Shown here in pieces: positions 55,392-64,000 of a stretch of 64,000 nt of DNA. The notes under the pieces are model-generated. The model was not told where the DNA came from. It saw only the letters and a list, made by a program, of their open reading frames with translations, and ran no database searches. Each line of letters begins with the position of its first letter. Position 1 is the stretch's first letter. The position numbers and the translations under genes were made by a program. The stretch comes from Candidatus Sumerlaeota bacterium (GTDB lineage: Bacteria > Sumerlaeota > Sumerlaeia > SLMS01 > JAHLLQ01): positions 1 to 64,000 of the forward strand of contig JASGMJ010000015.1 of assembly GCA_030156535.1 (NCBI GenBank), in the 5' to 3' direction.

Positions 55392-55432
55392 CCAACTGAA
55401 AACTGAGAACTGAAAACTGAGAACTGAAAACT
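55392..55432. repeat. AACTGAAAACTGAGAACTG tandem tract
   Basis: Four consecutive copies of a 9-10-base unit, alternating AACTGAAA and ACTGAGA, ending 19 bases before the tpiA ATG. Confidence 0.7.
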
Positions 55433-55450
55433 CCCTCCGAGGTCTCTCTT

Positions 55451-56233
55451 ATGTCCCGCACCAAGTTTATCGCTGGTAACTGGAAGATGAACACCACGCC
55501 GACGGAGGCCGCCGCGCTGGCTGCCGATGTCGCTGCGGCCGTCAAGGACGTCAATGGCGTCGATGTCGCCGTCTGCCCTCCGTACACCAACATTGCCGCC
55601 GTCGCCGCCGCCATCAAGGGCACGAACGTGCAGCTCGGCGCGCAGAACGTTCATGTCGTCGAGAAGGACGGCAAGATCGTGACAAGCGGTGCGTACACGG
55701 GCGAGATCGCCCCGGGAATGCTCAAGGACGCGGGCGTTGCCTGGGTGATCCTTGGCCACAGCGAACGCCGCCAGTACTTCGGCGAGACCGACGCCGGCGT
55801 GAACCTGAAGATCCGCGCGTGCTTCGAAGCCGGCCTTCTTCCCATCATCTGCGTGGGCGAAACACTGGAGCAGCGTGAATCCGGCATCACGGTCAAGGTC
55901 GTCGAGGAACAGGTTCGCGGCGCCTACGCCAACATCCCGGCCGCCCAGGCCGCCAAGACCGTCATTGCCTACGAGCCCGTCTGGGCCATTGGCACCGGCA
56001 AGACCGCCTCGCCCGAGCAGGCCCAGGAAGTGCACGCACAGATCCGCGCGCTCCTCACCACGCTCTACGATGCTCCCACGGCCCAGGCGATCCGCATTCA
56101 GTACGGCGGTTCCATGAACGCCAAGAACGCCGCCGAGCTGCTCTCGCAGCCCGACATCGACGGCGGCCTCATTGGCGGCGCCGCCCTCAAGGCGGCGGAC
56201 TTCGCCGTCATCGTCAAGGCAGGCGCCAAGTAA
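55451..56233 (+). CDS. tpiA: Triosephosphate isomerase
   Basis: Interconverts dihydroxyacetone phosphate and glyceraldehyde 3-phosphate. 260 residues. AGNWKMN carries Asn10 and Lys12, the catalytic His103 is in LGHSERR and Glu175 in AYEPVWAIGTGK; YGGSMN and GLIGGAAL bind phosphate. C-ending codon bias as in gap. GAGG precedes the ATG by 8 bases. It ends in a classic intrinsic terminator. Confidence 0.97.
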   Translation: MSRTKFIAGNWKMNTTPTEAAALAADVAAAVKDVNGVDVAVCPPYTNIAAVAAAIKGTNVQLGAQNVHVVEKDGKIVTSGAYTGEIAPGMLKDAGVAWVILGHSERRQYFGETDAGVNLKIRACFEAGLLPIICVGETLEQRESGITVKVVEEQVRGAYANIPAAQAAKTVIAYEPVWAIGTGKTASPEQAQEVHAQIRALLTTLYDAPTAQAIRIQYGGSMNAKNAAELLSQPDIDGGLIGGAALKAADFAVIVKAGAK

Positions 56234-56246
56234 CAACGCAACCGGT

Positions 56247-56289
56247 GGGACGGAGAAGGGCGCCACTCTCTCCGTCCCTCATTTTTCTG
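56247..56289 (+). terminator. Intrinsic terminator after tpiA
   Basis: GGGACGGAGA pairs perfectly with TCTCCGTCCC around 12 bases and is followed by TCATTTTTCTG. It begins 14 bases after the stop codon. Confidence 0.85.
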
Positions 56290-56308
56290 AACTCGTCGCT
56301 CTCCGACC

Positions 56309-56370
56309 AAGAACCGAAAACCGGGAACTGAAGAGTTCCCCACGAACCACAAATCACGAAAAACGAACCT
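56309..56370. repeat. Mixed AACCGAAAACCGGGAACTG and ACCACAAATCACG tract
   Basis: The first half belongs to the AACTGAAAACTG family and the second (GAACCACAAATCACGAAAAACGAAC) to the CACGAAT family; both are placed directly upstream of the next ATG. Confidence 0.5.
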
Positions 56371-56380
56371 CGCTCTCCCC

Positions 56381-56698
56381 ATGTCCGACGACGCCCAAGC
56401 TACCAACGACAAGCTCGCCAAGAAGGCGATTCGCGCCGAGATCAACCGCATCCTCGTGCGCTGGGATCCACTGCATCTCAAGGGATTGCGCGGGGCCGAC
56501 CGGGCCTACGAGGAATTCGTTGCCCCGCTCTTTGTCCTGGCCATCAAGCGCGAGGACTACATGGTCATTGCCCGGCACCTCGACGAGCTGATGACGACCA
56601 CCTGGCGCATGCCCCGCGACAAGGAAGCATGCGTGGCCAACGCACGGAAAATCTACAACACCGCCGCTATCTTTCGGGGCGAAGAACCGCTGACTTGA
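56381..56698 (+). CDS. Hypothetical helical protein, DUF1871-like
   Basis: A 105-residue helical protein. INRILVRWDPLHLKGL followed by AYEEFVAPLFVLAIKREDYMVIARHLDELM resembles the DUF1871 pattern (a WDP motif, then an acidic helix), seen in Bacillus YugE-type proteins of unknown function. This is a by-eye resemblance. No ribosome site is clear before the ATG at 56381; the repeat tract ends just upstream. The next gene starts 4 bases after its stop, so the two form an operon with the NUDIX gene. Confidence 0.65.
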   Translation: MSDDAQATNDKLAKKAIRAEINRILVRWDPLHLKGLRGADRAYEEFVAPLFVLAIKREDYMVIARHLDELMTTTWRMPRDKEACVANARKIYNTAAIFRGEEPLT

Positions 56699-56702
56699 TT
56701 CC

Positions 56703-57275
56703 ATGGCCTCGTTCAACGACTACCAGCCGTCTCCCGAGACCGACGACGAAATGCTGCCCGTTGTCGATTGGGACGACCGGCAGACGGGGCTGGCCACGCG
56801 GCGCGACATCCATGCGCAGGGCCTGCTGCATCGCGCCGTTCACGTCGTTCTGACCGATGGCTGCGGTTCGCTGCTCCTTCAGAAGCGTTCATCCCGCAAG
56901 GACGCCTACCCGGGCTGGTGGGACATCTCCGTTGGAGGGCACGTCTCGCCGGGCGAGGCTTATGCCGAAGCCGCCGTGCGCGAAATCGCCGAGGAAATGG
57001 GCGTACGCGGCACCACCCCCCAACTCGCCGCCATTCTTCCTCCCCAACTGGTCAGCGGGTGGGAGCACGTACACGTCTTCGCCTGCGCGATTGATCCGGC
57101 GTGCGTGGTGCCCGATCCCGCCGAGGTCGACGATCATCGCTGGGTGAGCTGCGAGGAGCTTCTTGCGAACGCTTCTCCCGAGGCGAGCAGCATCGAATGG
57201 CGCCTTACGCCGTCGGCCCTGCGCAGCATCCGCGCCTGGCTCGACGTGGGAGCGCCCGGGCTGCGCACGAACTGA
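56703..57275 (+). CDS. NUDIX hydrolase
   Basis: A 190-residue NUDIX protein that should hydrolyse a nucleoside-diphosphate-X or isomerise a prenyl diphosphate. The Nudix box GHVSPGEAYAEAAVREIAEEMG (about 80-101) is complete with REIAEE. The leading VVDWDDRQTGLATRRDIHAQGLLHRAVHVVL is typical of the YfcD/IDI-like subgroup, in which N-terminal VDxxDxxxG is followed by an HRAxHV strand. No isoprenoid gene lies near it, so a general house-cleaning role is as likely. It is 4 bases after the upstream gene. Confidence 0.9.
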   Translation: MASFNDYQPSPETDDEMLPVVDWDDRQTGLATRRDIHAQGLLHRAVHVVLTDGCGSLLLQKRSSRKDAYPGWWDISVGGHVSPGEAYAEAAVREIAEEMGVRGTTPQLAAILPPQLVSGWEHVHVFACAIDPACVVPDPAEVDDHRWVSCEELLANASPEASSIEWRLTPSALRSIRAWLDVGAPGLRTN

Positions 57276-57288
57276 ATCCCGCGGGTGG

Positions 57289-57984
57289 CTACTCGTTCTT
57301 TTTTACGACAAACCCCGCATGCTCCATCGTCTGCAGGACGATCTCGATCATCGCCTCCTTGTCGAGCCGATCGGAATTGAGCACGATATCGTAGCGCGAG
57401 CTGTCGTCCCAAGCCGCCTTGAAGTGGGTGCGGATGAAGTCCGTCCGCTCGCGGTTGACGCGTTCGACTTCCTTGCGTGCCGCCTCCATCGACAAGTTTT
57501 TGCGGGTGGCGATTTCCTTGGCGCATCGTTCCGGCGAGGCGACGATGCGGACGCGGAAGACGTGCTTTTCGTCGAGGATCAGATGGGCACCGCGCCCAAC
57601 GATCACGCCTCCCGCCCTTGCCACCCCCAGTACCACGTTGATCAGGTGGCGCCGATAGTCATCCTTGGCCGCCGGCTTGCCGGTAATCAGGGAGTGCGTC
57701 CAGTCGTCCCAAGTGCTGGCGGTCTGTTCGTCGAGACGTTCCATCAGGTAGCGCGGCACCTTGGCGTCGGATGCCACGGCGTCGAGCAACTCGCGGTCGA
57801 AGCAACGAACGCCGAGCTTGTTTGCCAGTGTCCGCGCGAAGTCGAGCCCACCCGAGCCATAGGACCGTGAGACCGTCACCACGGACCCGCGTGGCAGGAT
57901 GTCGCGCACGTCCACGGCATCCGCGCTCGTCAATTCTGCTCCCACCAATGCCTTCACCAGATTGATCATGCTCTGTTCGCTCAT
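57289..57984 (-). CDS. Cytidylate kinase-like family protein
   Basis: A 231-residue P-loop kinase-like protein (cytidylate kinase-like family, not Cmk itself). The nucleotide loop is VVTVSRSYGSGGLDFARTLANKLG at about 35-58, where the family has SREYGSGG, followed by CFDRELLDAVA and GRGAHLILDEK. Substrate unknown. N-terminal 30 residues are helical and not part of the kinase fold. The ATG at 57984 is chosen by family length. It faces the NUDIX gene, with stops 13 bases apart. Confidence 0.85.
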   Translation of the reverse strand: MSEQSMINLVKALVGAELTSADAVDVRDILPRGSVVTVSRSYGSGGLDFARTLANKLGVRCFDRELLDAVASDAKVPRYLMERLDEQTASTWDDWTHSLITGKPAAKDDYRRHLINVVLGVARAGGVIVGRGAHLILDEKHVFRVRIVASPERCAKEIATRKNLSMEAARKEVERVNRERTDFIRTHFKAAWDDSSRYDIVLNSDRLDKEAMIEIVLQTMEHAGFVVKKNE

Positions 57985-58073
57985 TGGTCCAGCCTCCAGT
58001 GGAATCGTGTCGCAACGTGGCGGACTCCCGTGCCCCCATAATGCATGGTGCTGGCGGCTACGTCAATGAGGGA

Positions 58074-58114
58074 GGTTAAGAAAGGACCGCCTCGCCAGGA
58101 AAGGCGAGGCGGTC
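58074..58114 (-). terminator. Intrinsic terminator after the PilT/PilU genes
   Basis: GACCGCCTCGCC pairs perfectly with GGCGAGGCGGTC (12 bp, loop AGGAAA in plus-strand reading). On the minus strand it is followed by CTTTCTTAACC. It lies 43 bases after the stop at 58158. Confidence 0.85.
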
Positions 58115-58157
58115 AGGGATGCTTTTGATCCGGTAGAACGGGCGGCCAGCGGTGGAG

Positions 58158-59234
58158 TTATCCGTGGACGGCGATGCCGCGCATGCGCAGGCGCAGGTTG
58201 TTGGCGCTGTCGGCGAACTGGAAGGCGTCTTCCTCGGTGATGAGTCCCTGCTCCCAGAGCTGGTGGATGTGGATGTCGAACGTCTGGTTGCCCTGATTGT
58301 AGGTCTGGGCCATGGTTTGCTTGATGGCCTTGATGTCGCCGTTGTTGATGAGTTCGGCGATGGTGGGGGTTTGCAGCATGATTTCGAGTGCGGCAACGCG
58401 GCCGCCGCCGCGCTTGGGGATCAGGCGCTGGCTGACGATGGCCTTCAGGTTGAGCGAAAGCTGGAGCATCAACTGCTCCTGGAAGTCGTGGGGGAAGAAG
58501 TTGCTGATGCGCTCGAGCGTCTGGCTGGCGTTGTTGCTGTGCAGCGTCGCGAGGACAAGGTGCCCGGTTTCCGCCGCGTGCAGGGCGAAGCCCATGGTCT
58601 CGGTGTCGCGGATCTCGCCGATGTAAATGACTTTGGGGGCCTGGCGCAGCGAGTTCTTCAGGGCGATGTGGAAGGACTTGGTGTCGATGCCGACTTCGCG
58701 CTGCGAGATGAGGCAGTTGGTGTGCTTGTGGACGAATTCGATGGGGTCTTCGATGGTGATGATGTGTCCGCCGCCGTTGAGATTGCGGTGATGGATCATG
58801 GCGGCCAGCGTTGTTGACTTGCCCGAGCCCGTGGGGCCGGTGACGAGGACCATGCCGCGTTCCATCATGACGAGTTCGCCGAGGCGGTCGGGCATTCCGA
58901 GCTGAGCCAGCGTCGGGATCATCTCGGTGATGCGGCGGATGACGAGCCCGATGGAGCCACGCTGGGTGTAGATATTGACGCGAAAGCGGGCGATGCCGGG
59001 CAGGGCGTAGGACAAGTTGACTTCCTGCTCGCGTTCGAACTCCTCGCGTTCGGACTCGCGCATGACTTCGTAGGCGTAGGCGTGGGTGTCCTTGGGGGTG
59101 AGAACACCACTGAAGGCGCTGGCAAATTTGCCGTGAAGCGAGAGTTTGGGTTCGGCGCCGGGGCAGAGATAGAGGTCCGACGCCTCTTTGGCAACCATGT
59201 CATGCAACATGTCGGACAGGGGAATGCGATCCAT
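58158..59234 (-). CDS. pilU: PilT/PilU-type twitching motility ATPase
   Basis: A 358-residue retraction ATPase homologue of type IV pili. N-terminal ASDLYLCPGAEP, Walker A GPTGSGKSTT near 132-141, Asp box ITIEDPIEF, Walker B VIYIGEIRDTET and His box TGHLVLATLHSNNA. Shorter N-terminus and the second position in the pair suggest PilU, but PilT and PilU cannot be told apart with certainty. AAGGAGA precedes the ATG. It lies 58 bases after the first pilT gene; a GGCCCGC-CCG-GCGGGCC hairpin (59259-59275) lies in the gap. Confidence 0.88.
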   Translation of the reverse strand: MDRIPLSDMLHDMVAKEASDLYLCPGAEPKLSLHGKFASAFSGVLTPKDTHAYAYEVMRESEREEFEREQEVNLSYALPGIARFRVNIYTQRGSIGLVIRRITEMIPTLAQLGMPDRLGELVMMERGMVLVTGPTGSGKSTTLAAMIHHRNLNGGGHIITIEDPIEFVHKHTNCLISQREVGIDTKSFHIALKNSLRQAPKVIYIGEIRDTETMGFALHAAETGHLVLATLHSNNASQTLERISNFFPHDFQEQLMLQLSLNLKAIVSQRLIPKRGGGRVAALEIMLQTPTIAELINNGDIKAIKQTMAQTYNQGNQTFDIHIHQLWEQGLITEEDAFQFADSANNLRLRMRGIAVHG

Positions 59235-59292
59235 TCAAAGGTCTCCTTCGATCAGAGTGGCCCGCCCGGCGGGCCTGCGGAGTAGCGGGCCG

Positions 59293-60681
59293 TTACTGCT
59301 TGGGCCCGAAGGGAAACTGGGGGCGTGCCGGGCCGCCGGCCGGAGGGGGATCCTGCGGCGGAGCTCCGGCTTGCGGAGGACGGGGAGGGAGCGGCCGGGG
59401 AGGACCACCCGCCTGGGGCGGGCGTGGCGGGCCGCCGGGGCCACCCTGGGGAGGCCCGGCCTGGGGAGGCCGCGGCGCGGGCGGACGGGGTGGCGCTGGA
59501 GGCAGCCCGGTGGAGGAACCGCCCATGTTCTCGGCGTTGTGGGCGATCATGTTGCGTGCTTCGCGTGCCAGATACTCCTCCAGCTTCTGGATGCCGCCGC
59601 GCATGAGGAAGTCCGGGTTGTTGGCGCGCTGGAGCGCCTCGTATTCCGAGATTTTGCGCTGCGCCAGCAAATCCTTGAGGGCTGCGTCCATCGACATCAT
59701 GCCGAGCTTCTGCCCGGTCTGGATGATCGTTGTGAGCTGGTGGGTCTTGCCTTCGCGGATCAGGGAGCGGGTGGCGGCGATGCCGATCATGATTTCCATG
59801 GCGAGCGCGCGGCCCGGGCGGTCGATCCGGGGAACGAGATTCTGGCAGACGATGGCCTCGAAGGATTCGGCGAACATCATGCGGACGAGCTTTTGCTGCT
59901 CGGGGGGGAAGACGTCGATGACGCGGTCGCAGGTCTTGGGGGCAGACTGGGTGTGGAGTGTGCCGAAGACCAAGTGGCCGGTTTCGGAGGCCGTCAGGGC
60001 CAGTGAGATCGTTTCAAGGTCGCGCATTTCCCCGACAAGGATGATGTCGGGATCCTCGCGCAGGGCGCTACGCAGGGCGGCGGCGAATCCCTTGGTATTG
60101 GGGCCGACTTCGCGCTGGTTGACGATGCATCGTTTGTTGGAGTGGACGAACTCGATGGGGTCTTCAATGGTCAGGATGTGGTCGTCTCGGGTGCAGTTGA
60201 CATAATCGACCATGGCAGCCAGGGTGGTGGACTTGCCCGAGCCCGTGGGGCCTGTGACGAGGACGAGCCCGCGCGGGCGGGTGGAGACCTTCATCAGGAC
60301 AGGGGGAAGCCCGAGCTCCTGGAACGTGCGGATTTTGGTGGGGATGACGCGGAAGACGGCGGCCTCGCCGTTCATCGTGTAGAAGCAGTTTACACGGAAA
60401 CGACCCGCATGGCCGAGCTGGAGGGCGAAGTCGAGTTCCTTGTTCTGCTCCAGGACGCGGCGCTGGTCGTCCTCCAGAATATCGTAGAGCATGTGGTGGA
60501 GGCCGTCCTTGGTCAGGACGGCGAGGTTCGTGGGGGCGATGGAGCCGTTGATGCGGAAGCAGGGAGGCTCGCCAACGGTGAGATGGATGTCGGATGCGCC
60601 GATTTCGATGGCGCGCAGGAGAACGGTAGCCAGGTCGTTTCCCTGGGGTACATCGATAGGTTTCCGTTCAAAGTGACTCAT
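59293..60681 (-). CDS. pilT: PilT-type twitching motility ATPase with Pro-rich tail
   Basis: A 462-residue ATPase that should depolymerise type IV pili. N-terminal ASDIHLTVGEPP, Walker A GPTGSGKSTT near 143-152, Asp box LTIEDPIEFVHSN, Walker B IILVGEMRDLET, His box TGHLVFGTLHTQSA, then DVFPPEQQ and the C-terminal GMMSMDAAL. Beyond about residue 385 the protein continues in a Pro/Gly/Ala-rich tail of some 75 residues (PPRPPQAG-type repeats), absent from typical PilT (about 345 residues). AAGGAAC precedes the ATG at 60681; the longer frame upstream is rejected. No pilB, pilC or pilM-Q nearby. Confidence 0.92.
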   Translation of the reverse strand: MSHFERKPIDVPQGNDLATVLLRAIEIGASDIHLTVGEPPCFRINGSIAPTNLAVLTKDGLHHMLYDILEDDQRRVLEQNKELDFALQLGHAGRFRVNCFYTMNGEAAVFRVIPTKIRTFQELGLPPVLMKVSTRPRGLVLVTGPTGSGKSTTLAAMVDYVNCTRDDHILTIEDPIEFVHSNKRCIVNQREVGPNTKGFAAALRSALREDPDIILVGEMRDLETISLALTASETGHLVFGTLHTQSAPKTCDRVIDVFPPEQQKLVRMMFAESFEAIVCQNLVPRIDRPGRALAMEIMIGIAATRSLIREGKTHQLTTIIQTGQKLGMMSMDAALKDLLAQRKISEYEALQRANNPDFLMRGGIQKLEEYLAREARNMIAHNAENMGGSSTGLPPAPPRPPAPRPPQAGPPQGGPGGPPRPPQAGGPPRPLPPRPPQAGAPPQDPPPAGGPARPQFPFGPKQ

Positions 60682-61078
60682 GCGATTGTTCCTTAGGGGG
60701 CTCCGCGGGCCGGTGGTAGTTGAGAAGGGGGAGGATGCTCCCACCATTGTGGTCTCGCGAACTGACTGGAAAACGATACGTTGAAGTCAGGCACGGCGGC
60801 GATTCTCGACGCAAGCAAAGGATGAGCGGCTGGCGATTGTGAGACGGTGTCAGGCTGACGCAATGGGGCGACTGGAAGGACCGCTCAGGACGGGCCTGGC
60901 CGGGCGTGTTCCGTGTTTCGCTTGCTCCCGCCGGAATTGCACTGATCCTGACTCCTTGATTTTTCATGACTTGGCAGGCTTCCTGCTTCGCCGCAAGCGT
61001 TTGTGTCGTGCGGAACGGAAGTTGATTCCTCCACCGGCAACGTGAGTAACCTGTTCAGGCAACGAGGTTTTTCCCCCC
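60682..61078. other. Divergent intergenic region between pilT and htrA
   Basis: 397 bases. A -24/-12-type site lies at 60972-60987. CCCAGTCGCC-type GC-rich sequence elsewhere shows no further element I can support, and no ORF with a ribosome site. Confidence 0.55.
60972..60987 (+). promoter_or_regulatory. Candidate sigma-54 (-24/-12) promoter of htrA
   Basis: TGGCAGG-CTTC-CTGCT against the consensus TGGCACG-N4-TTGCT: GG (60973-60974) and GC (60985-60986) are exactly 10 bases apart, two mismatches in the core. It lies 92 bases before the htrA ATG. rpoN is in the window. Confidence 0.4.
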
Positions 61079-62590
61079 ATGCGCTCTCTTCGTAATTTCG
61101 CCGCGTTTTCCCTTTTTCTGGTTTTTGCACCCGTGCTGGCTCCTGCCCAGTCCACGGATGCCCTGCTGACTCCGCGGACTTTCGTGGATGTTTCCCGCAA
61201 GGTTCTCCCCGCCGTTGTCAGCATTGAGGTCGAAGTCCCGATCAGCCAGAAGCTGCAGGACGACTACAACGTGGACAACATGGAGGACTTTCTCCACCGC
61301 CTCTTCGAGGACCAGCAAAGCATGCAGCGCTTCCGCCTGCCCGACTACGGGTCCGACGATTTTGGCTACCGGGGCACGGGATCGGGCGTCATTGTGGCGC
61401 GCAAGGACGACTGGTACTATGTCGTGACGAACCGCCATGTCGTGGGAACGAACGAGCGGGCCCAGTATTCCGTCTCGCTGACGCTGAGCGACGGATCCGA
61501 GAAGGAAGTCGTCGAAGGGGACAGGGTTGAGTGGGTGGGCGACGATTCGCTGACCGATATCGCCGTCCTGCGCCTTCGCGCGCCCGAGGATGGCACGACG
61601 CTGCCCACCGCGGAGTTCGCGGACTCCGATGCCGTGGAGGTGGGGGAGTGGGTTCTGGCTCTGGGCAATCCGCTGGAGCTGGGAAACAGCGTTTCGCAGG
61701 GGATTATTTCGGCCAAGAACCGCAGCGTCAATGCGGTCAACCGCATTGACAACCATTTGCAGACAACGGCGGTTATCAACCCGGGCAACTCCGGGGGGCC
61801 GCTGGTGAATCTCGAGGGCAAGATCGTCGGCATCAACAACGCCATCGCCACGGATACGGGGCGATGGGCGGGAATCGGCTTTGCGATTCCGGGCAATCTG
61901 GCGCGTCACGTGGCCGAGAGACTGATCGAGGACGGAAAGATTTCGCGCGGCTATCTCGGCATTGCCATGCTCGACGTCAGTGACGTGCGCAGCAGCGCCT
62001 ACGCCCTCAAGCTGAAGAACGGTGTCTCCGTCGAGGATGTGCGCCCAGGGACCCCGGCACAGAAGGCCGGGCTCCAGCGCGGCGACATCGTTGTCGAGGT
62101 GAACGGCGAGAAGGTCTCCACGTCGCAGGATTTGCTCGCAAAAATCGCAACGCAGACGGCGGGCGATTCCGTGACCCTGAAGGTCATGCGCTACGATGAG
62201 GGCGAGAGCGAGGAACTCGATTTCACCGTGGAACTGATGGAGCGCCCCTCGGAAAGGGAACTCGCCAGTGAGGCGCCTTCCGTTCCGCGCTGGTTCGACC
62301 GCTTTGGCAGTGATCGTGGCGGCAGCACCAAGCTGGGGCTGAAGCTGGTGCCTGGCGAGGAGGACGGCCGCGAAGGCCTGCGCATCGAGGACATCGAGCA
62401 GGGCTCGCCCGCCGACCGCGCTGGGCTCCGCCCCGGCGATTTCATCTTCCAGATCAACGGCATCGACATCAACGACTTCGCGGAACTCCGCGCCGCACTC
62501 GGCAACGTGGCCAAGGGATCGGATCACGTTGTCCTGTTCCTGCGCGACGGCGAAACGCAGACGGCTACGCTCGAACAGCCGGCCCAGTGA
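61079..62590 (+). CDS. htrA: DegP/HtrA-family serine protease
   Basis: A 503-residue periplasmic protease/chaperone for misfolded envelope proteins. Signal peptide ends near LAPAQ (24). Trypsin-like domain with His120 (TNRHVV), Asp160 (LTDIAVL) and Ser238 (NPGNSGGPL). Two PDZ domains follow, at about 300-390 (YLGIAMLDV...GTPAQKAGLQRGDIVV) and about 415-495 (KLGLKLV...GSPADRAGLRPGDFI). This is the DegP/DegQ layout. GAGG lies 11 bases before the ATG. It is divergent from pilT; a sigma-54-type site upstream may link it to envelope stress. Confidence 0.96.
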   Translation: MRSLRNFAAFSLFLVFAPVLAPAQSTDALLTPRTFVDVSRKVLPAVVSIEVEVPISQKLQDDYNVDNMEDFLHRLFEDQQSMQRFRLPDYGSDDFGYRGTGSGVIVARKDDWYYVVTNRHVVGTNERAQYSVSLTLSDGSEKEVVEGDRVEWVGDDSLTDIAVLRLRAPEDGTTLPTAEFADSDAVEVGEWVLALGNPLELGNSVSQGIISAKNRSVNAVNRIDNHLQTTAVINPGNSGGPLVNLEGKIVGINNAIATDTGRWAGIGFAIPGNLARHVAERLIEDGKISRGYLGIAMLDVSDVRSSAYALKLKNGVSVEDVRPGTPAQKAGLQRGDIVVEVNGEKVSTSQDLLAKIATQTAGDSVTLKVMRYDEGESEELDFTVELMERPSERELASEAPSVPRWFDRFGSDRGGSTKLGLKLVPGEEDGREGLRIEDIEQGSPADRAGLRPGDFIFQINGIDINDFAELRAALGNVAKGSDHVVLFLRDGETQTATLEQPAQ

Positions 62591-62621
62591 CTCCAACTCT
62601 CCCCACGCAAGAGGCTGCAAG

Positions 62622-63665
<1,044 letters not shown>

Positions 63666-63694
63666 GTGGTGGATGAGGAGAAGGCCGACGTGCG

Positions 63695-64000
<306 letters not shown>

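Larger units (their letters stand above)
55120..55450. other. gap-tpiA intergenic region with repeats
   Basis: 331 bases. A hairpin terminator (55151-55185) is followed by AACTGAAAACTGAGAACTG-type tracts at 55198-55236 and 55316-55432. No ORF; where pgk might be expected there is only repeat sequence. Confidence 0.65.

Overview
The window is a dense, GC-rich bacterial chromosome segment carrying housekeeping genes, with no rRNA, tRNA, CRISPR, phage or insertion sequence that I could find. Features point to an uncultivated Gram-negative bacterium. There is a type IV pilus/pseudopilin system whose pilin continues past the N-terminal helix as NFLEAQTRSKVSR, which I associate with Sumerlaeota/Hydrogenedentota/Planctomycetota-type genomes. 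PdxJ is of the Bacteroidota-like VNxNK/HPRPDERHIR type. There is a sigma-54 gene and many secreted proteins with lamin-tail, golvesin-like and TPR domains. The phylum is an inference only.

Layout. 1-10.5 kb: a purine-rich repeat tract, a bifunctional-nuclease-family gene, a secreted endonuclease/exonuclease/phosphatase (EEP) protein, a membrane TPR protein, a secreted peroxiredoxin-like protein, a GT87-like membrane glycosyltransferase and a GH20-like hexosaminidase. 10.5-18 kb: rpoN, clpB, an AmmeMemoRadiSam-type radical SAM enzyme, and a two-gene unit of a 55-residue membrane protein and a secreted DUF1571-like protein. 18-21 kb: a prepilin peptidase fused to part of a GspE/MshE N-terminal domain, then aroE and aroK. 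21-32 kb: a small Cys-rich protein, an MFS exporter overlapping pdxJ, glnE, a DUF1015 gene, lepA and a TPR protein.

32-40 kb: a P-loop ATPase/arrestin-like pair divergent from two small His-bearing membrane proteins, an EEP lipoprotein, then a tightly coupled tetrapyrrole operon hemA-hemC-hemD-(unknown 122 aa)-hemL. hemB is absent. 40-48 kb: an isochorismatase-like hydrolase, PBP2, a secreted TPR protein, dnaX and a pseudopilin. dnaX has a C8 run where slippage would yield a gamma-like product. 48-54 kb: a secreted amidase with a golvesin-like domain, a DUF819 permease with an added extracytoplasmic domain, and a lone receiver-domain protein. 54-64 kb: gap, tpiA, a NUDIX gene, a cytidylate-kinase-like gene, two adjacent PilT-type ATPases, htrA and the start of a moxR-DUF58 operon, which runs off the end.

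How the genes work together. pilD (18.2 kb), the pseudopilin (46.6 kb) and the two PilT-type ATPases (58-60.7 kb) belong to one type IV pilus/type II secretion-like machinery, but pilB, pilC and pilQ are outside the window. rpoN may act on a -24/-12-like site in front of htrA. aroE/aroK, hemACDL, gap/tpiA and pdxJ cover parts of central and cofactor metabolism. Intergenic spaces hold several dispersed repeat families: GTCCC-N3/4-GGGAC elements, AACTGAAAACTG tracts and CACCACGAAG-type tracts. They also hold numerous strong hairpins, several with T-rich tails typical of intrinsic terminators.
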